Below are positions 38,026-51,620 of a stretch of DNA of 64,000 nucleotides, piece by piece. The notes under the pieces are model-generated. The model made no database searches and was not told the DNA's origin. It worked only from the letters and a program-made list of their open reading frames with translations. Each line of letters starts with the position of its first letter. Positions within the stretch are counted from its first letter, which is position 1. Made by a program: the position numbers and the translations under genes. The stretch spans positions 157,874,691 to 157,938,690 of the forward strand of contig OW121740.1 in the NCBI GenBank assembly GCA_933228675.1. Reading direction: 5' to 3'. This DNA is from Stomorhina lunata. Taxonomy: Eukaryota > Arthropoda > Insecta > Diptera > Rhiniidae.

Positions 38026-39525
38026 AAAATTTTCTATAGAAAAATTTTTAATAACGAAAAATTTTCTATAGAAAAATTTTTAATAACGAAAAATTTTCTA
38101 TAGAAAAATTTTTAATAACGAAAAATTTTCTATAGAAAAATTTTTAATAACGAAAAATTTTCTATAGAAAAATTTTTAATAACGAAAAATTTTCTATAGA
38201 AAAATTTTTAATAACGAAAAATTTTCTATAGAAAAATTTTTAATAACGAAAAATTTTCTATAGAAAAATTTTTAATAACGAAAAATTTTCTATAGAAAAA
38301 TTTTTAATAACGAAAAATTTTCTATAGAAAAATTTTTAATAACGAAAAATTTTCTATAGAAAAATTTTTAATAACGAAAAATTTTCTATAGAAAAATTTT
38401 TAATAACGAAAAATTTTTTATAGAAACATTTTTAATAACGAAAAATTTTCTATAGAAAAATTTTTAATAACGAAAAATTTTCTATAGAAAAATTTTTAAT
38501 AACGAAAAATTTTCTATAGAAAAATTTTTAATAACGAAAAATTTTCTGTAGAAAAATTTTTAATAACGAAAAATTTTCTATAGAAAAATGTTTAATAACG
38601 AAAAATTTTCTATAGAAAAATTTTTAATAACGAAAAATTTTCTATAGAAAAATGTTTAATAACGAAAAATTTTCTATAGAAAAATTTTTAATAACGAAAA
38701 ATTTTCTGTAGAAAAATTTTTAATAACGAAAAATTTTCTATAGAAAAATTTTTAATAACGAAAAATTTTCTATAGAAAAATTTTTAATAACGAAAAATTT
38801 TCTATTGACAAATTTTTAATAACGAACAATTTTCTATAGAAAAATTTTTAATAACGAAAAATTTTCTATTGAAAAATTTTTAATAACGAAAAATTTTCTA
38901 TAGAAAAATTTTTAATAACGAAAAATTTTCTATAGAAAAATTTTCTATAGAAAAATTTTTAATAACGAAAAATTTTCTATAGAAAAATTTTTAATAACGA
39001 AAAATTTTCTATAGAAAAATTTTTAATAACGAAAAATTTTCTATAGAAAAATTTTTAATAACGAAAAATTTTCTATAGAAAAATTTTTATTAACGAAAGA
39101 TTTTCTATAGAAAAATTTTTAATAACGAAAAATTTTTAATAACGAAAAATTTTCTATAGAAAAATTTTTAATAACGAAAAATTTTCTATAGAAAAATTTT
39201 TAATAACGAAAAATTTTCTATAGAAAAATTTTTAATAACGAAAAATTTTTTATAGAAAAATTTTTAATAACGAAAAATTTTCTATAGAAAAATTTTTAAT
39301 AGCGAAAAATTTTCTATAGAAAAATTTTTAATAACGAAAAATTTTCTATAGAAAAATTTTCTATAGAAAAATTTTTAATAACGAAAAATTTTCTATAGAA
39401 AAATTTTTAATAACGAAAAATTTTCTATAGAAAAATTTTTAATAGCGAAAAATTTTCTATAGAAAAATTTTTATTAACGAAAAGTTTCCTATAGAAAAAT
39501 TTTTAATAAAAAATTTTTGGTAAAG
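38026..39525. repeat. homogeneous 32-bp array, TAATAACG linker
   Basis: About 46 units of TTTTTAATAACGAAAAA plus the TTTTCTATAGAAAA core, exact period 32. Occasional half-units (core directly followed by core) occur near 38940 and 39355. The same family as 47646-49345, and inverse to the arrays at 50440, 54320 and 58707. Confidence 0.95.
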
Positions 39526-40589
39526 CTTTTATTACTTAAAATTTCTGAAATTAAAAATTTGTTTTAGTTTTTAAAACAAAAAAAACGTTCTTTAGGAAAT
39601 TTATTTTATAAAAAAATTTTTCGTTAGCAAAAATATTCTATTTAAAATTTTTTTGACCACATTTAGGGTTAAATTTCATTGTAAGCACGACTTACATAAT
39701 TCTACAATTACGCTCATATCTAAACATCAATAAACGTTCAATGAACTTGTCTCTTTATGGTTACATTAATAATAATAAAATAATAAAAAAATTAAACAAC
39801 TATTTAAACTAAATGTTAACTTACATCAACGAATATACTAGTGCCCATATAATAAACAAGTTTAAATTTAAAAATAATTAAAAAAAATATATATAGAAAG
39901 AAACATTTCATATTGACCGTGTACGTTTTACGAATTGAGACCAGTTAACAAATGGTTAACAAAAGTTTAAACGGACCAGCATTTTTTACGCATTAAACAA
40001 ACCGACCGAACGAACGACCGTATTCACTTATTTATAGAAAAACGCAATTTATTTGTGGTTTAAAAATCGAAAGACAAAATCTCAACAAAAAAAGTAAAAT
40101 AGTTTTACTAGACTTGCGAACGCCACAAATCATAAAAAAAAACGTTGTAAACATACAGATAAACAAATTTAACCCCTGGGGGAGCTAATGTGTTTCTAGA
40201 AATTACATCAAGTTGTAACAGTGTTTAAGTTTGAATTAAGGAGAATGTTGGAATACATTTATTTAGCTACGAAATAATCAAATTATTTTCTTGAAAAAAT
40301 AAATTAAAAAAATTTTCCCTTCATTTTTTTTGGCATAACAAGGGTTAATCATGTAGCATCCGTTTTGTGCGACTTGTTGTAAAACACTTAAAAACAATTT
40401 AATTAGTCCGACAGTGAAGGGTACCACAAAACAGCCGCCACATTCACAAGTTAAACCACTGTGCATTGACTTGTATGCCCGCATTTAGATTACAAATGAG
40501 TTAAAAAAAACTTATGTTCACATTTTTCTTTTAATTTTTATACCATTATAAAAAGGAAAGAAACTTTAAATTTTTCTAAGAAACTAATG
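39526..40589. other. unique intronic sequence
   Basis: No exon recognised; contains GACCGACCGAACGAACGACC-like simple sequence near 40000. The minus-strand open frame at 40278-40484 lacks family features. Confidence 0.35.
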
Positions 40590-42960
40590 TATAACAAAAT
40601 TAAAGTATAACAGATTTTTTCTATAGAACAATTTGTGTACAGCAGATTTTTCTAAAGAAAAAAGATTTTTCTTTAGAAAAAATTTTATATAACAGATTTC
40701 TCTATAGAAAAATTTGAGATTTTTTTTTTTGTAGAAAAATTTGGGTATAACAGATTTTCCTATAGAAAAATTAAATAGATTTTTTGTAGAAAAATTTGTA
40801 GATTTTCTGTAGAAAAATTTGTGTATAACAGATTTTTCTATAGAAAAATTTGTGTATAACAGATTTTTCTATAGAAAAATTTGTGTATAACTGATTTTTC
40901 TATAGAAAAATTTGTGTATAACAAATTTTTCTATAGAAAAATTTGTGTATAACAGATTTTTCTATGGAAAAATTTGTGTATAACAGATTTTTCTATAGAA
41001 AAATTTGTGTATAACAGATTTTTCTATAGAAAAATTTGTGTATAACAGATTTTGCTATAGAAAAATTCGTGTATAACAGTTTTTTCTATAGAAAAATTTG
41101 TGTATAACAGATTTTTCTATGGAAAAATTTGTGTATAACAGATTTTTCTATAGAAAAATTTGTGTATAACAGATTTTTCTATAGAAAAATTTGTGTATAA
41201 CAGATTTTTCCATAGAAAAATTTGCGTATAACAGATTTTTCTATAGAAAAATTTCTGTATAACAGATTTTTCTATGGAAAAATTTCTGTATAACAGATTT
41301 TTCTATGGAAAAATTTCTGTATAACAGATTTTTCTATAGAAAAACTTGTGTATAACAGATTTTTCTACAGAAAAATTTGTGTATAACAGATTTTTCTATA
41401 GAAAAATTTGTGTATAACAGATTTTTCTATAGAAAAATTTGTGTATAACAGATTTTTCTATAGAAAAATTTGTGTATAACAGATTTTTCTATAGAAAAAT
41501 TTGTGTATAACAGATTTTTCTATAGAAAAATTTCTGTATAACAGATTTTTCTATGGAAAAATTTCTGTATAACAGATTTTTCTATGGAAAAATTTGTGTA
41601 TAACAGATTTTTCTATAGAAAAATTTGTGTATAACAGATTTTTCTATAGAAAAATTTGTGTATAACAGATTTTTCTATAGAAAAACTTGTGTATAACAGA
41701 TTTTTCTATAGATAAATTTGTGTATAACAGATTTTTCTATGGAAAAATTTGTGTATAACAGATTTTTCTATAGAAAAATTTGTGTATAACAGATTTTTCT
41801 ATAGAAAAATTTCTGTATAACAGATTTTTCTATGGAAAAATTTCTGTATAACAGATTTTTCTATGGAAAAATTTGTGTATAACAGATTTTTCTATAGAAA
41901 AATTTGTGTATAACAGATTTTTCTATAGAAAAATTTGCGTATAACAGATTTTTCTATAGAAAAATTTCTGTATAACAGATTTTTCTATGGAAAAATTTCT
42001 GTATAACAGATTTTTCTATGGAAAAATTTCTGTATAACAGATTTTTCTATGGAAAAATTTCTGTATAACAGATTTTTCTATAGAAAAACTTGTGTATAAC
42101 AGATTTTTCTACAGAAAAATTTGTGTATAACAGATTTTTCTACAGAAAAATTTGTGTATAACAGATTTTTCTATAGAAAAATTTGTGTATAACAGATTTT
42201 TCTATAGAAAAACTTGTGTATAAGAGATTTTTCTATAGAAAAATTTGTGTATAAGAGATTTTTCTATAGAAAAATTTGTGTATAACAGATTTTTCTATAA
42301 AAAAATTCGTGTATAACAGATTTTTCTATAAAAAAAATTCATGTATAACAGATTTTTCTATAGGAAAATTTGTGTATAACAGATTTTTCTATAGAAAAAT
42401 TTGTGTATAACAGATTTTTCTATAGAAAAATTTGTGTATAACAGATTTTCTATAGAAAAACTTGTGTATAACAGATTTTTCTATAGAAAAATTTGTGCAT
42501 AACAGACTTTTCTATAGAAAAATTTGTGCATAACAGACTTTTCTATAGAAAAAAATGTCTATAACAGATTTTGCAATGGAAAAATTTGTGTATAACAGAT
42601 TTTTCTATATAAAAATTTATATATAGTAGATTTTCTAAAGAAAAATTTCATTATAACAGATTTTTCTATAGAAAAATTTGTGTATAACAGATTTTTCTAT
42701 AGAAAAATTTGTGTATAACAGATTTTTCTATAGAAAAATTTGTGTATAACAGATTTTTCTATAGAAAAATTTGTGTATAACAGATTTTTCTATAGAAAAA
42801 TTTGTGTATAACAGATTTTTCTATAGAAAAATTTCTGTGTAACAAATTTTTCTACAGAAAAATTTGTGTAAAACAGATTTTTCTATAAAAAAGTTTGTAT
42901 ATAACAGATTTTGCTATAGAAAAATTTGTGCATGAAAAATGGTTCTATAGAAAAAATTTC
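40590..42960. repeat. 31-bp array, GTGTATAACAG linker
   Basis: About 75 units of ATTTTTCTATAGAAAAATTT plus GTGTATAACAG, period 31. Variants CTGTATAACAG and CTATGG are clustered. The block starting GCGTATAACAG at 41224 recurs at 41937, 713 bp or 23 units later. Confidence 0.95.
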
Positions 42961-43108
42961 TTCCATTTGAATATAATAAATATAGAAATTAAAAATTGTA
43001 TTTCTTTTTTGTTGTTGTCTTTAATTTTTGCAAAATCAGTGCTAACAATTTGTCGTTTTATAACCGCCCAAAAGTAACACATAAAATTTATAAACACCAA
43101 AAAAAGTT
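42961..43108. other. unique spacer
   Basis: Nothing recognised between the 31-bp array and the possible MITE. Confidence 0.3.
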
Positions 43109-43411
43109 AAGGATTCAAGAAACAGTACCTTTTTATTTTGTACTGAACGTTCTCACACGCACAAAAAAAGTACGTTAAGTTATAATAACACTTTTGGCAA
43201 TACTGTTTTTCTCGTTGCTGTCAGTTTCATAAGAGTTCGTTAACGTTAGGGTATATAGTACATTTTAGTAATTAACCAAGTACGTTATTTTTGTGTACTT
43301 CGTAAATGTTCGTTATGATAAAGATGGTACTTAAACACTTTGTATCGAACTTGCCTAGGAACAGTACATTACCTTAAAATACAGTATTTTAAAGTATTGT
43401 TTCGAACCCTG
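43109..43411. mobile_element. possible hAT-type MITE
   Basis: The right end, read inward, is CAGGGTTCGAAACAATAC; the left end is AAGGATTCAAGAAACAGTAC. These are similar inverted termini starting with the (C)AGGG of many hAT elements. The interior repeats GTACGTTA and AGTACATT motifs. No clear 8-bp target duplication is visible. Confidence 0.35.
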
Positions 43412-44479
43412 AAGAAAAGTTGAAATATGGTAATTAAATGTATATTATAAAATAACTTCTTGGTTTAAAAAACGCTTTATTGTCATTAATGTTTATTACT
43501 ACGTTTATGTATATATTTTTAATGATATCGGAAATATTTGAGATTTTTTGTTAACTTCAAAATATTATTTCAAAAACTGTAAAAAATACTGAAATATTTA
43601 AATGCTTTAAAAAATGCTGGATTGGCATCATTGTTGACAACTCTTGTCATTGTTGCTAATCACTCAGGCGCTCTTTTATATTAATACGTGTTTATTGCTT
43701 ATTGTTGTTGCAATTGTTATTCTCTTAAACGTTATGTTTTTGTTTACAAAATAAATGAGTGAGCTATGCTTTTACACTTAGAGAAAAAACTGGGCTAAAT
43801 TTTTTGTAAATATAACGCTCGAGTTGCTCCAAAGAAAGTTAAAATATAAAAATTTTCTGTAGAGGCAAAAGCTATTTTTTTACTTCTAGTTTCATATTAA
43901 AAAGAGGGATATTTTTAATATATAATTCCCACGACAACACTCCAATTGGAACAAGTCGACTTTGAAAATTCGTTATGTACATTCGTTCGTCCCAATTGTG
44001 TTCATACCTAAACATCAGGGGAGAATTTCTTACATTTTAATATATCTCGCATATACGGGGATATCTTGTTACTACCTAAATCTGGCTCGCAAAAAATCCA
44101 GATGATCAGACTTATCCATAAGAATCTAGAATATCACCTAATGGAAATAAATGCTTTGCAGTTGAAATCAGATTTTTCCCTTTTTTCTTTCAGTGTACTT
44201 TTAAAGTTTTTAATTTGTTTACATTAAGCCATACAATTCATTAAAAGAACAACATACAAATTGTATTCATACAAATTGTATTAAAATGCAAATAAATGAA
44301 GATTTGTGCGTAGTTGTAACACATGAGTCTCGTTTGGCATCAGGCGGGAAACTGACAAGGCCTTCGCTTGAGAAACAATGTTACTAAATTAAAGTCTCTA
44401 GCAGTCCATCTTTAGGAAAAATGGAAAGTTAATATGATAGTCATAGTTTTGTATTTAAATTAATACTTATTCGAAGATT
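43412..44479. other. unique intronic sequence
   Basis: AT-rich, no exon recognised. Confidence 0.35.
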
Positions 44480-45600
44480 CCGAAAATGACATTGGTTTTT
44501 TTTACAAAAAATTGCCCAGAACAAATTTATCTTTAAGTTGTCAGAGATATAAAATTTTTCCATCTTTCAAAAAAAATAACACAAAATTTTGCCGCACGTG
44601 AGTTGTTGACTTGATCTACATGGCTTTGATCTGCTAAATCCAAAAATGATATTGGTTTTTCCGAGTTTTCTCTAGTTTTCGAGATAATTTTTCTTTTAAA
44701 AAAATAGGTTTTTTGCAAATAGTTTTTATATAACTCCAAAACGGATGGCTATATAGAACTAATAAGAAAAACCGAAATTCTAGAACAAATTTATCTTTCA
44801 GTCGTCTTCACATTGCTTTTAATGTTTTATTTTCGTTTCAGAGATATCATGGAATTTACACCGAATAAAATGTTTCTTTCTTTCAAAATAAATAAGAAAA
44901 GATTTTGCGGCACGTAATTTGTTGACTACATCTACGAGTAGATGGTTTTGGTCTTCCAAATCCAAAAATGACAATTGGTTTTGCCGATTTGGCTCTAGTT
45001 TTCGAGATATAATTTTGTTTTTTTGCAAATACTGTTTATATAACTTCTTAACGGATAATAAGAAAAATTAAAAATTCGGGAACAATTTAATCCTTGAATA
45101 GCCTTCACACTGTTCTTAATCCGCATTGGTCGTTTCAGAGATACCATAAAATTTACACCGAAAAAAATTTCTTTCTAATTTTTTTTTTCAAAAAAATCAT
45201 AAAAATAAAATAAAAAACAAAAGTTCAGTATTTTTTTTTCTAATATCGCATAAAATATCCAAATTTTAAACAAAATAAGCTATATCATACTGAACACCAT
45301 CAAGAACTTTTCATTTAAAAAAATATATATTTTTATTTTTTTATTTTTTTTAGAAATCAGTCTAATTCGTTATATAACCTATAGTTCTTGATCGATTATA
45401 ACAATATATAGCTCGTTATTCTTAGAAAATATCCATATATACATCAATAATAAAAGAATGGAACATTTGTTGTCATTTATATTTTTTATGAATTTTCGAA
45501 AAACAAAAAAATTTTCAAAAAACGAAAAATGTTGGTTTAAATTGTAGAATATCTCGGTAACTGCTAAGTGGATTTAAAAATTTTGTTGGTGCAACTTGAA
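44480..45600. repeat. decayed tandem repeat of about 265-315 bp
   Basis: Markers GAACAAATTTATCTTT (44519, 44783, and a variant at 45080), GC(C/G)GCACGT...TGTTGACT (44591, 44907) and GTTTTCGAGATA recur in order, so two to three units are present. Minus-strand readings of two units share FLDL-DQ-H and RAAK phrases, but that may follow only from DNA similarity. The right end resembles 9290-9420. Confidence 0.55.
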
Positions 45601-46590
45601 GACAATAGTTATATTAGAATTTTGATTTTTATTGCTTATTAAATTGGTCAAGTCGTTTTCAGTTATATTAATATTAGTCATGCATAACCTCTTTTTCGAA
45701 AAAAAAATTGTATCTCGAAAATTGGAGCCGAATCCGAAAATTACTTTATCGTTTTCGGATTCAATAGGCAACATTTATTTATGAGTTATTCCAAAAGCCT
45801 GTGCCGCAGCAAAAAGTTTAAAATTTTTATAGCTGTGTAATCAGTTAATATCGAGAAATTTGAAGGCCTTTTAAAAGGCCTTGATATCAAACATTTTCCC
45901 TCTTTAAATCTAAACGTAATGAGCCTAGTCATTAGTTTAGTTTTTCTTGCAATTTTGAGTGAAAATGGCAAATGCTGCTGTCTGATAATATTGATGTTGT
46001 AGCAGTTGTTGTTGTTGCTGCTGTTAAATGTTGCCTGTTGCTTGTTTGCCATTGCCATGGCTTATGCTGTTATGTTTTTTTGTTGTTTTTCTACAACTTT
46101 TAGCTCTAAGATTTGTTACCAGTTTCAGAGCCGTTTTAGCTTTGGCCATTTATTAATAATGAACTTGTGCTACTGTTTCGTAGGCCTAAATGTTGCTGTC
46201 GTTGCTGTTTAGTTGTTATAAATGTTGTTGCTGCTGTTTGTTGTTGTTTGATTTGTAAGCAATTGCATTGCAATGGCTAAAGTGTTTCTTGTTAAATATT
46301 TTTTTAGACAAATGGACGCATAGAAAATGGAAGAACAGTGGGGGTTTTTGGGGGAAATGTGAGAAATAATGGGAGTATGTTACTTATAAATTATAAGGAG
46401 TAGGCAACCCATACCACCAGCAGCCGATGAACTTTTTTAATTTTCGTAAATACCACGATCATTAATAAAACTCGTGAAAACGAGTGTTGCCACGACACTA
46501 TTATTTTTGTAAACATGGGAAATATTTTTGTAAATATTGAGAATATTTTTCAAAAGAGAAATAAATTCTGATATTAAACAATTTTAGATT
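45601..46590. other. intronic sequence with GTT/GCT-rich tract
   Basis: Around 46000-46240 there is low-complexity GTTGTTGTTGCTGCTGTT-type sequence and GCAATTGCATTGCAATGGC. This kind of CAA/CAG-rich non-coding DNA is common in fly introns. No splice-supported exon seen. Confidence 0.35.
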
Positions 46591-47029
46591 TTAAAATTTT
46601 TTAGATATTTTCGCTCCAAAAAATTTTCTATTGCAATATTTTTGATAAAAAAATTGTCTATAGAAAATTTTTTGATAAAAAAACTTTTCCATATAAAATT
46701 TTTGATAAAAAATTGTCCATAAAAAAAATTTTGTTAAAAAAATTTTCAATAGAAAAATTTTTGTTAAAAAAATTTTCGATAGAAAAATTTTTGACAAAAA
46801 ATTTTCTAGAGAACATTTTTTTAACAAAAATTTTTCTATGGAAAATTTTTTGATAAAAAAACTTTCTATAGGGAAGTTTTTGATAAAACAATTTTTGAAA
46901 AAAAAATTTCATAGAAAATTTTCTATTGAAAAAATTTTAATAAAATTTTTTCGAAAAAATTTTGATAAATAAAATACAGAAAAAAAAAATATACAAGAAT
47001 GTTTTTATAGAAAATTTTTCGGTACAAAA
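46591..47029. repeat. core array, GATAA linker
   Basis: About a dozen units of the same type as 1-620 (TTTTTGATAAAAAAA plus core), decayed. Confidence 0.85.
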
Positions 47030-47645
47030 ACTTTATATAGAAAATTTTTCGGTATAAAAATTTTATGTAAAAAATTTCCAGTATAAAATTTTTAATTTTT
47101 TTTTGTAGAATTGGAAAGTTGTCGATAACTTTTCTATAGAAATAGAAAGTTATCGATAACTTTTCTTTAGAAATATAAAGTTATCGATAACTTTTCAATA
47201 AAAATAGATAGTTATCGATAACTATTTTATAGAAAGATAAAATTATCGATAAGTTTTTTGTAGAAACAGAAAGTTAACGATTACCTTTTTATAGAAATAA
47301 AAAGGTTTTCATTACTTTTCTATAGAAATAAAAAGTTATCGATAACTTTTCTATAGAAATATAAAGTTACCGATAACTTCTTTATAGAAAGAGAAAGTTA
47401 ACTATACCTTTTTTATAGAAAAAGAAAGTTATCGATAACTTTTCTATAGAAAAAGAAAGTTATCGATAATTCTTCTATAGAAATATAAAAAAAATATCGA
47501 TAACTTTTCTAAAGAAATATTTAGTTATCGATAAGTTTTCTATAAAAATATAAAGTTATAGTTTACATTTCTATAGAAATAGAACGTTATCGATAACTTT
47601 TCTACAGAAATAAAACGTTATCGATATCTTTTTCATAGAAATAGA
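47030..47645. repeat. TATCGATA array (DRE/CGATA-type), orientation A
   Basis: About 19 units of about 31 bp alternating AAGTTATCGATAACTT (16-bp palindrome) with the TTCTATAGAA core. TATCGATA is the DREF recognition sequence and CGATA clusters are BEAF-32 sites in Drosophila. Function here is unproven. Confidence 0.9.
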
Positions 47646-49345
47646 AAATTTTAAATAACGAAAAATTTTCTACAGAAAAATTTTCTATAGAAAAATTTGT
47701 AATAACGAAAAATTTTCCATAGAAAAATTTTTAATAACGAAAAATTTTCTATAGAAAAATTTTTAATAATGAAAAATTTTCTATACAAAAATTTTTAATA
47801 ACGAAAAATTTTCTATAGAAAAATTTTTAATAACGAAAAATTTTCTATAGAAAAATTTTTAATAACGAAAAATTTTTAATAACGAAAAATTTTCTATAGA
47901 AAAATTTTTAATAACGAAAAATTTTTAATAACGAAAAATTTTTAATAACGAAAAATTTTCTATAGGAAAATTTTTAATAACGAAAAATTTTCTATAGAAA
48001 AATTTTTAATAACGAAAAATTTTCTATAGAAAAATTTTTAATAACGAAAAATTTTCTATAGAAAAATTTTTAATAACGAAACATTTTCTATAGAAAAATA
48101 ACGAAAAACTTTCTTAAGAAAAATTTTTAATAACGAAAAATTTTTTATAAAAAAATTTTTAATAACGAAAAATTTTTAATAACGAAAAATTTTCTATAGA
48201 TAAATTTTTAATAACGAAAAATTTTCTATAGAAAAATTTTTAATAACGAAAAATTTTCTATAGAAAAATTTTTAATAACGAAAAATTTTCTATAGAAAAA
48301 TTTTTAATAACGAAAAATTTTCTATAGAAAAATTTTTAATAACGAAAAATTTTCTATAGAAAAATTTTTAATAACGAAAAATTTTCTATAGAAAAATTTT
48401 TAATAACGAAAAATTTTCTATAGAAAAATTTTTAATAACGAAAAATTTTCTATAGAAATATTTTTAATAACGAAAAATTTTCTATAGAAAAATTTTTAAT
48501 AACGAACAATTTTCTATAGAAAAATTTTTAATAACGAAAAATTTTCTACAGAAATATTTTTAATAACGAAAAATTTTCTATAGAAAAATTTTTAATAACG
48601 AAAAATTTTCTATACAAAAATTTTTAATAAAGAAAATTTTTCTTTAGAAAAATTTTTAATAACGAAAAATTTTCTATAGAAAAATTTTTAATAACGAAAA
48701 ATTTTCTATAGAAAAATTTTTAATAACGAAAAATTTTCTATAGAAAAATTTTTAATAACGAAAAATTTTCTATAGAAAAATTTTTAATAACGAAAAATTT
48801 TCTATAGAAAAATTTTTAATAACGAAAAATTTTCTATAGAAAAATTTTTAATAACGAAAAATTTTCTATAGAAAAATTTTTAATAACGAAAAATTTTCTA
48901 TAGAAAAATTTTTAATAACGAAAAATTTTCTATAGAAAAATTTTTAATAACGAAAAATTTTCTATAGAAAAATTTTTAATAACGAAAAATTTTCTATAGA
49001 AAAATTTTTAATAACGAAAAATTTTTAATAACGAAAAATTTTTAATAACGAAAAATATTCTATAGAAAAATTTTTGTAACGAAAAATTTTCTATAGAAAA
49101 ATTTTTAATAACGAAAAATTTTTAATATCGAAAAAATTTTTAACGAAAATTTTTTGTTAAAAATATTTCCATAGAAAAATTTTTGATAAAAAAACTTTCT
49201 ATAGAAAAAAGTTTTATAAAAAAATTTTTTTTAGAAAAATCTTTCACAAAAAAATGTAGAAAAATTTTTGAAAAAGAAATAAACGAAATGAAACAATTTC
49301 TATAGAAAAATTTTTGATAAAAAAAGTCTATGCACTTTTTAGTGA
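47646..49345. repeat. 32-bp array, TAATAACG linker, then GATAA units
   Basis: About 46 units like 38026-39525 with several half-units (AATTTTTAATAACG directly repeated). The last 200 bp switch to GATAA-type units. Confidence 0.95.
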
Positions 49346-50439
49346 AATTTTTTATAATCTTCCCCACTGTGAAGCTCTTAAATTGCATTGCGGAATGTAT
49401 TCTTCTTGCGAGCAGTAAAAATATTGATTCAAAAGCGTTTTATTCTAGTTTTTCATGTAATCCAAGATACTTATATAGACACAAATGTAAATAACACCAG
49501 GCAACAAAATTCAACTTTTGCCCAGTATTTTAAAAAAAGTGTTATAATTAACTAAAAAAATCCTGTTGCACAGTGTATTCAGTAGCATTGAATATATGTG
49601 TGTATTTTCAAACTTTTTTCAAATAAAAATTTTTCTGCTTAACAAAAGTGCGTGCCTGCTCGAGTTGCAACAACATCTAAATGTACTACGAACGAGTACA
49701 TTTGTAACATATAACCGACATTTTAAACTGCATTTCGTTTTCAATTTCAACTTCGATTTCAGTTTCAGTCAATTCAATATCAATTTTTCTTGTTGTTTAC
49801 TTTTCGAACGTGTAAATGTGAATTCGATTATTTGTTACCGTTTGCTGTAATTTCCATAATTAGCATATTTGCACGTTTTTCAATATTTAATGGCCATTTA
49901 ATATAAAGAATTGAAAAAAATTAAAAAAAAATTGAAAAAACAAACCAAACACTCACAAAACTCATAACTTAAGAGCCACCACCAGCCACAAGCGATTGAT
50001 TGGACTTGGTTTCGGTTATGGGATTAATTTATAAGATTAAACTTGTATTAAATGTAATTTGAGTCATTTTGAATGTAATTTTAACCAAAACAAAAATAAA
50101 AAAATAAAAACAAATCCAAATTTTAATTTAAGGCAAGACATGACAAGTTTTATATATTTTGGACCATTTTTTTTGTTGTCTTTGGTTTTTGCATTTTTGG
50201 AAATTGAAGACAAGGTGGAATCGTTGAGTTTTTGGTCAAACTGATTAAAAGTTGTATTTGTTTTGCAGCCAAAGCAACACCCTCTCTTTTTCTTTATAAA
50301 AATAAACAAATTAATTTAATAAAATAAATTTATAAATAATTTTTTATGCATAAGGAAATGGGACTAATAAATTAATAAAAGTTTTTGAAGTTTTGTTTAA
50401 ATAAATCTGATTAATTTTTTATAGCCAAAATTTACTATA
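49346..50439. other. unique spacer between inverted array blocks
   Basis: AT-rich unique sequence forming the loop between the mirrored array blocks (47030-49345 and 50440-51620). No splice-supported exon recognised. Confidence 0.35.
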
Positions 50440-51010
50440 GATTTTTTTTATTTATTTTTATTAAAAGTTTGTCTATAGAAAATTTTCCGTTATTAAAAAT
50501 TTTTCTATAGAAAATTTTTCGTTATTAAAAATTGTTCGTTATTAAAAAATTCTCTATAGAAAATTTTTGGTTACTAAAAATTTTTGGTTACTAAAAATTT
50601 TTCTTAATTAAAAATTTTTCCAACAAATTTTTATAAAGAAAATTTTTCGTTATTAAAAATTATTCTATAAAAAATTTTTTGTTATTAAAAATTTTTCGTT
50701 ATTAAAAAATTTTCGTTATTAAAAATTTTTCGTTATTAAAATTTTTCTATAGAAAATTTTTCGTTATTAAAAATTTTTCTATAGAAAATTTTTCTTATTA
50801 AAAATTTTGCAAAAAAAATTTTTCTGTAGAAAGTTTTTCGTTATTAAAAATTGGTCCATAATAAATTCTTCGTTATTAAAAATTTTTCTGTAAAAAATTT
50901 TCATTACTAAAAATTTTTCTATACAAAATTTTTATTATTAAAAATTTTTCTTAAGAAAATTTTTGGATATTAAAAATTTTTTTATAAAAATTTTTTAATT
51001 TTCGTAGAAA
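50440..51010. repeat. CGTTATTA-linker array (inverse of TAATAACG)
   Basis: About 18 units reverse-complementary to the 47646-49345 family, moderately diverged. Confidence 0.9.
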
Positions 51011-51620
51011 AGTTACCAATTATTTTAATTTCAATATATATTTCTACAAAAAAGCTGTTGATAACTTTCTAATTCTACAGAAAAGCTATCGATAACTATC
51101 TATTTCTATGGAAAAGTTATCGATACAAAATTATTGATGACTTTCTATTTCAATAGAAAAGTTATCGATAACTCTCTAATTATATAGAAAAGTTATCGGC
51201 AACTTTCTATTTATTTGGAAAAGTTGTCAATAACTTTCTATTTATATAGAAAAGTTATCGATAACTTTCTATTTTTATAGAAAAGTTATCGATAACTTAT
51301 ATTTCGGTAGAAAAGTTATGGATAACTTTCTACTTCTATAGAAAAGTTATCGATAACCTTCTATTTCTATAAGAAAGTTATCGATAACTTTCCACTTCTA
51401 TAGAAAAGTTATCGATAACTTTCTATTTATATAGAAAAGTTATCGATAACTTTCTATTTTTATAGAAAAGTTATCGATAACTTATATTTCGATTGAAAAG
51501 TACTCAATAACTTTCTACTTCCATAGAAAAGTTATTGATTACTTTCTATTTCTATAGAAAAGTTATCGATAACTTTTTATTTCTATGGAAAAGTTATCAA
51601 TAACTTTTTATTTCTATAGA
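51011..51620. repeat. TATCGATA array, orientation B
   Basis: About 20 units of AAAGTTATCGATAACTTT plus CTATTTCTATAG, the reverse complement of the 47030-47645 unit. Contains an internal repeat: the block ending ATTTCGGTAG near 51309 recurs near 51490. Confidence 0.9.

Noticed and set aside
40278..40484. Minus-strand 68-codon frame with several Cys
   Set aside because: No recognisable domain and no splice sites placing it in a gene; AT-rich unique intron sequence gives such frames by chance.
47030..47645. TATCGATA arrays as proof of a functional insulator
   Set aside because: Site match alone is not evidence of binding. Retained only as a hypothesis, because the octamer is part of a satellite unit.
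49566..50309. Open frames in the spacer between the mirrored arrays
   Set aside because: Phe/Asn-rich translations from AT-rich DNA. No family resemblance, and opposite-strand frames overlap.
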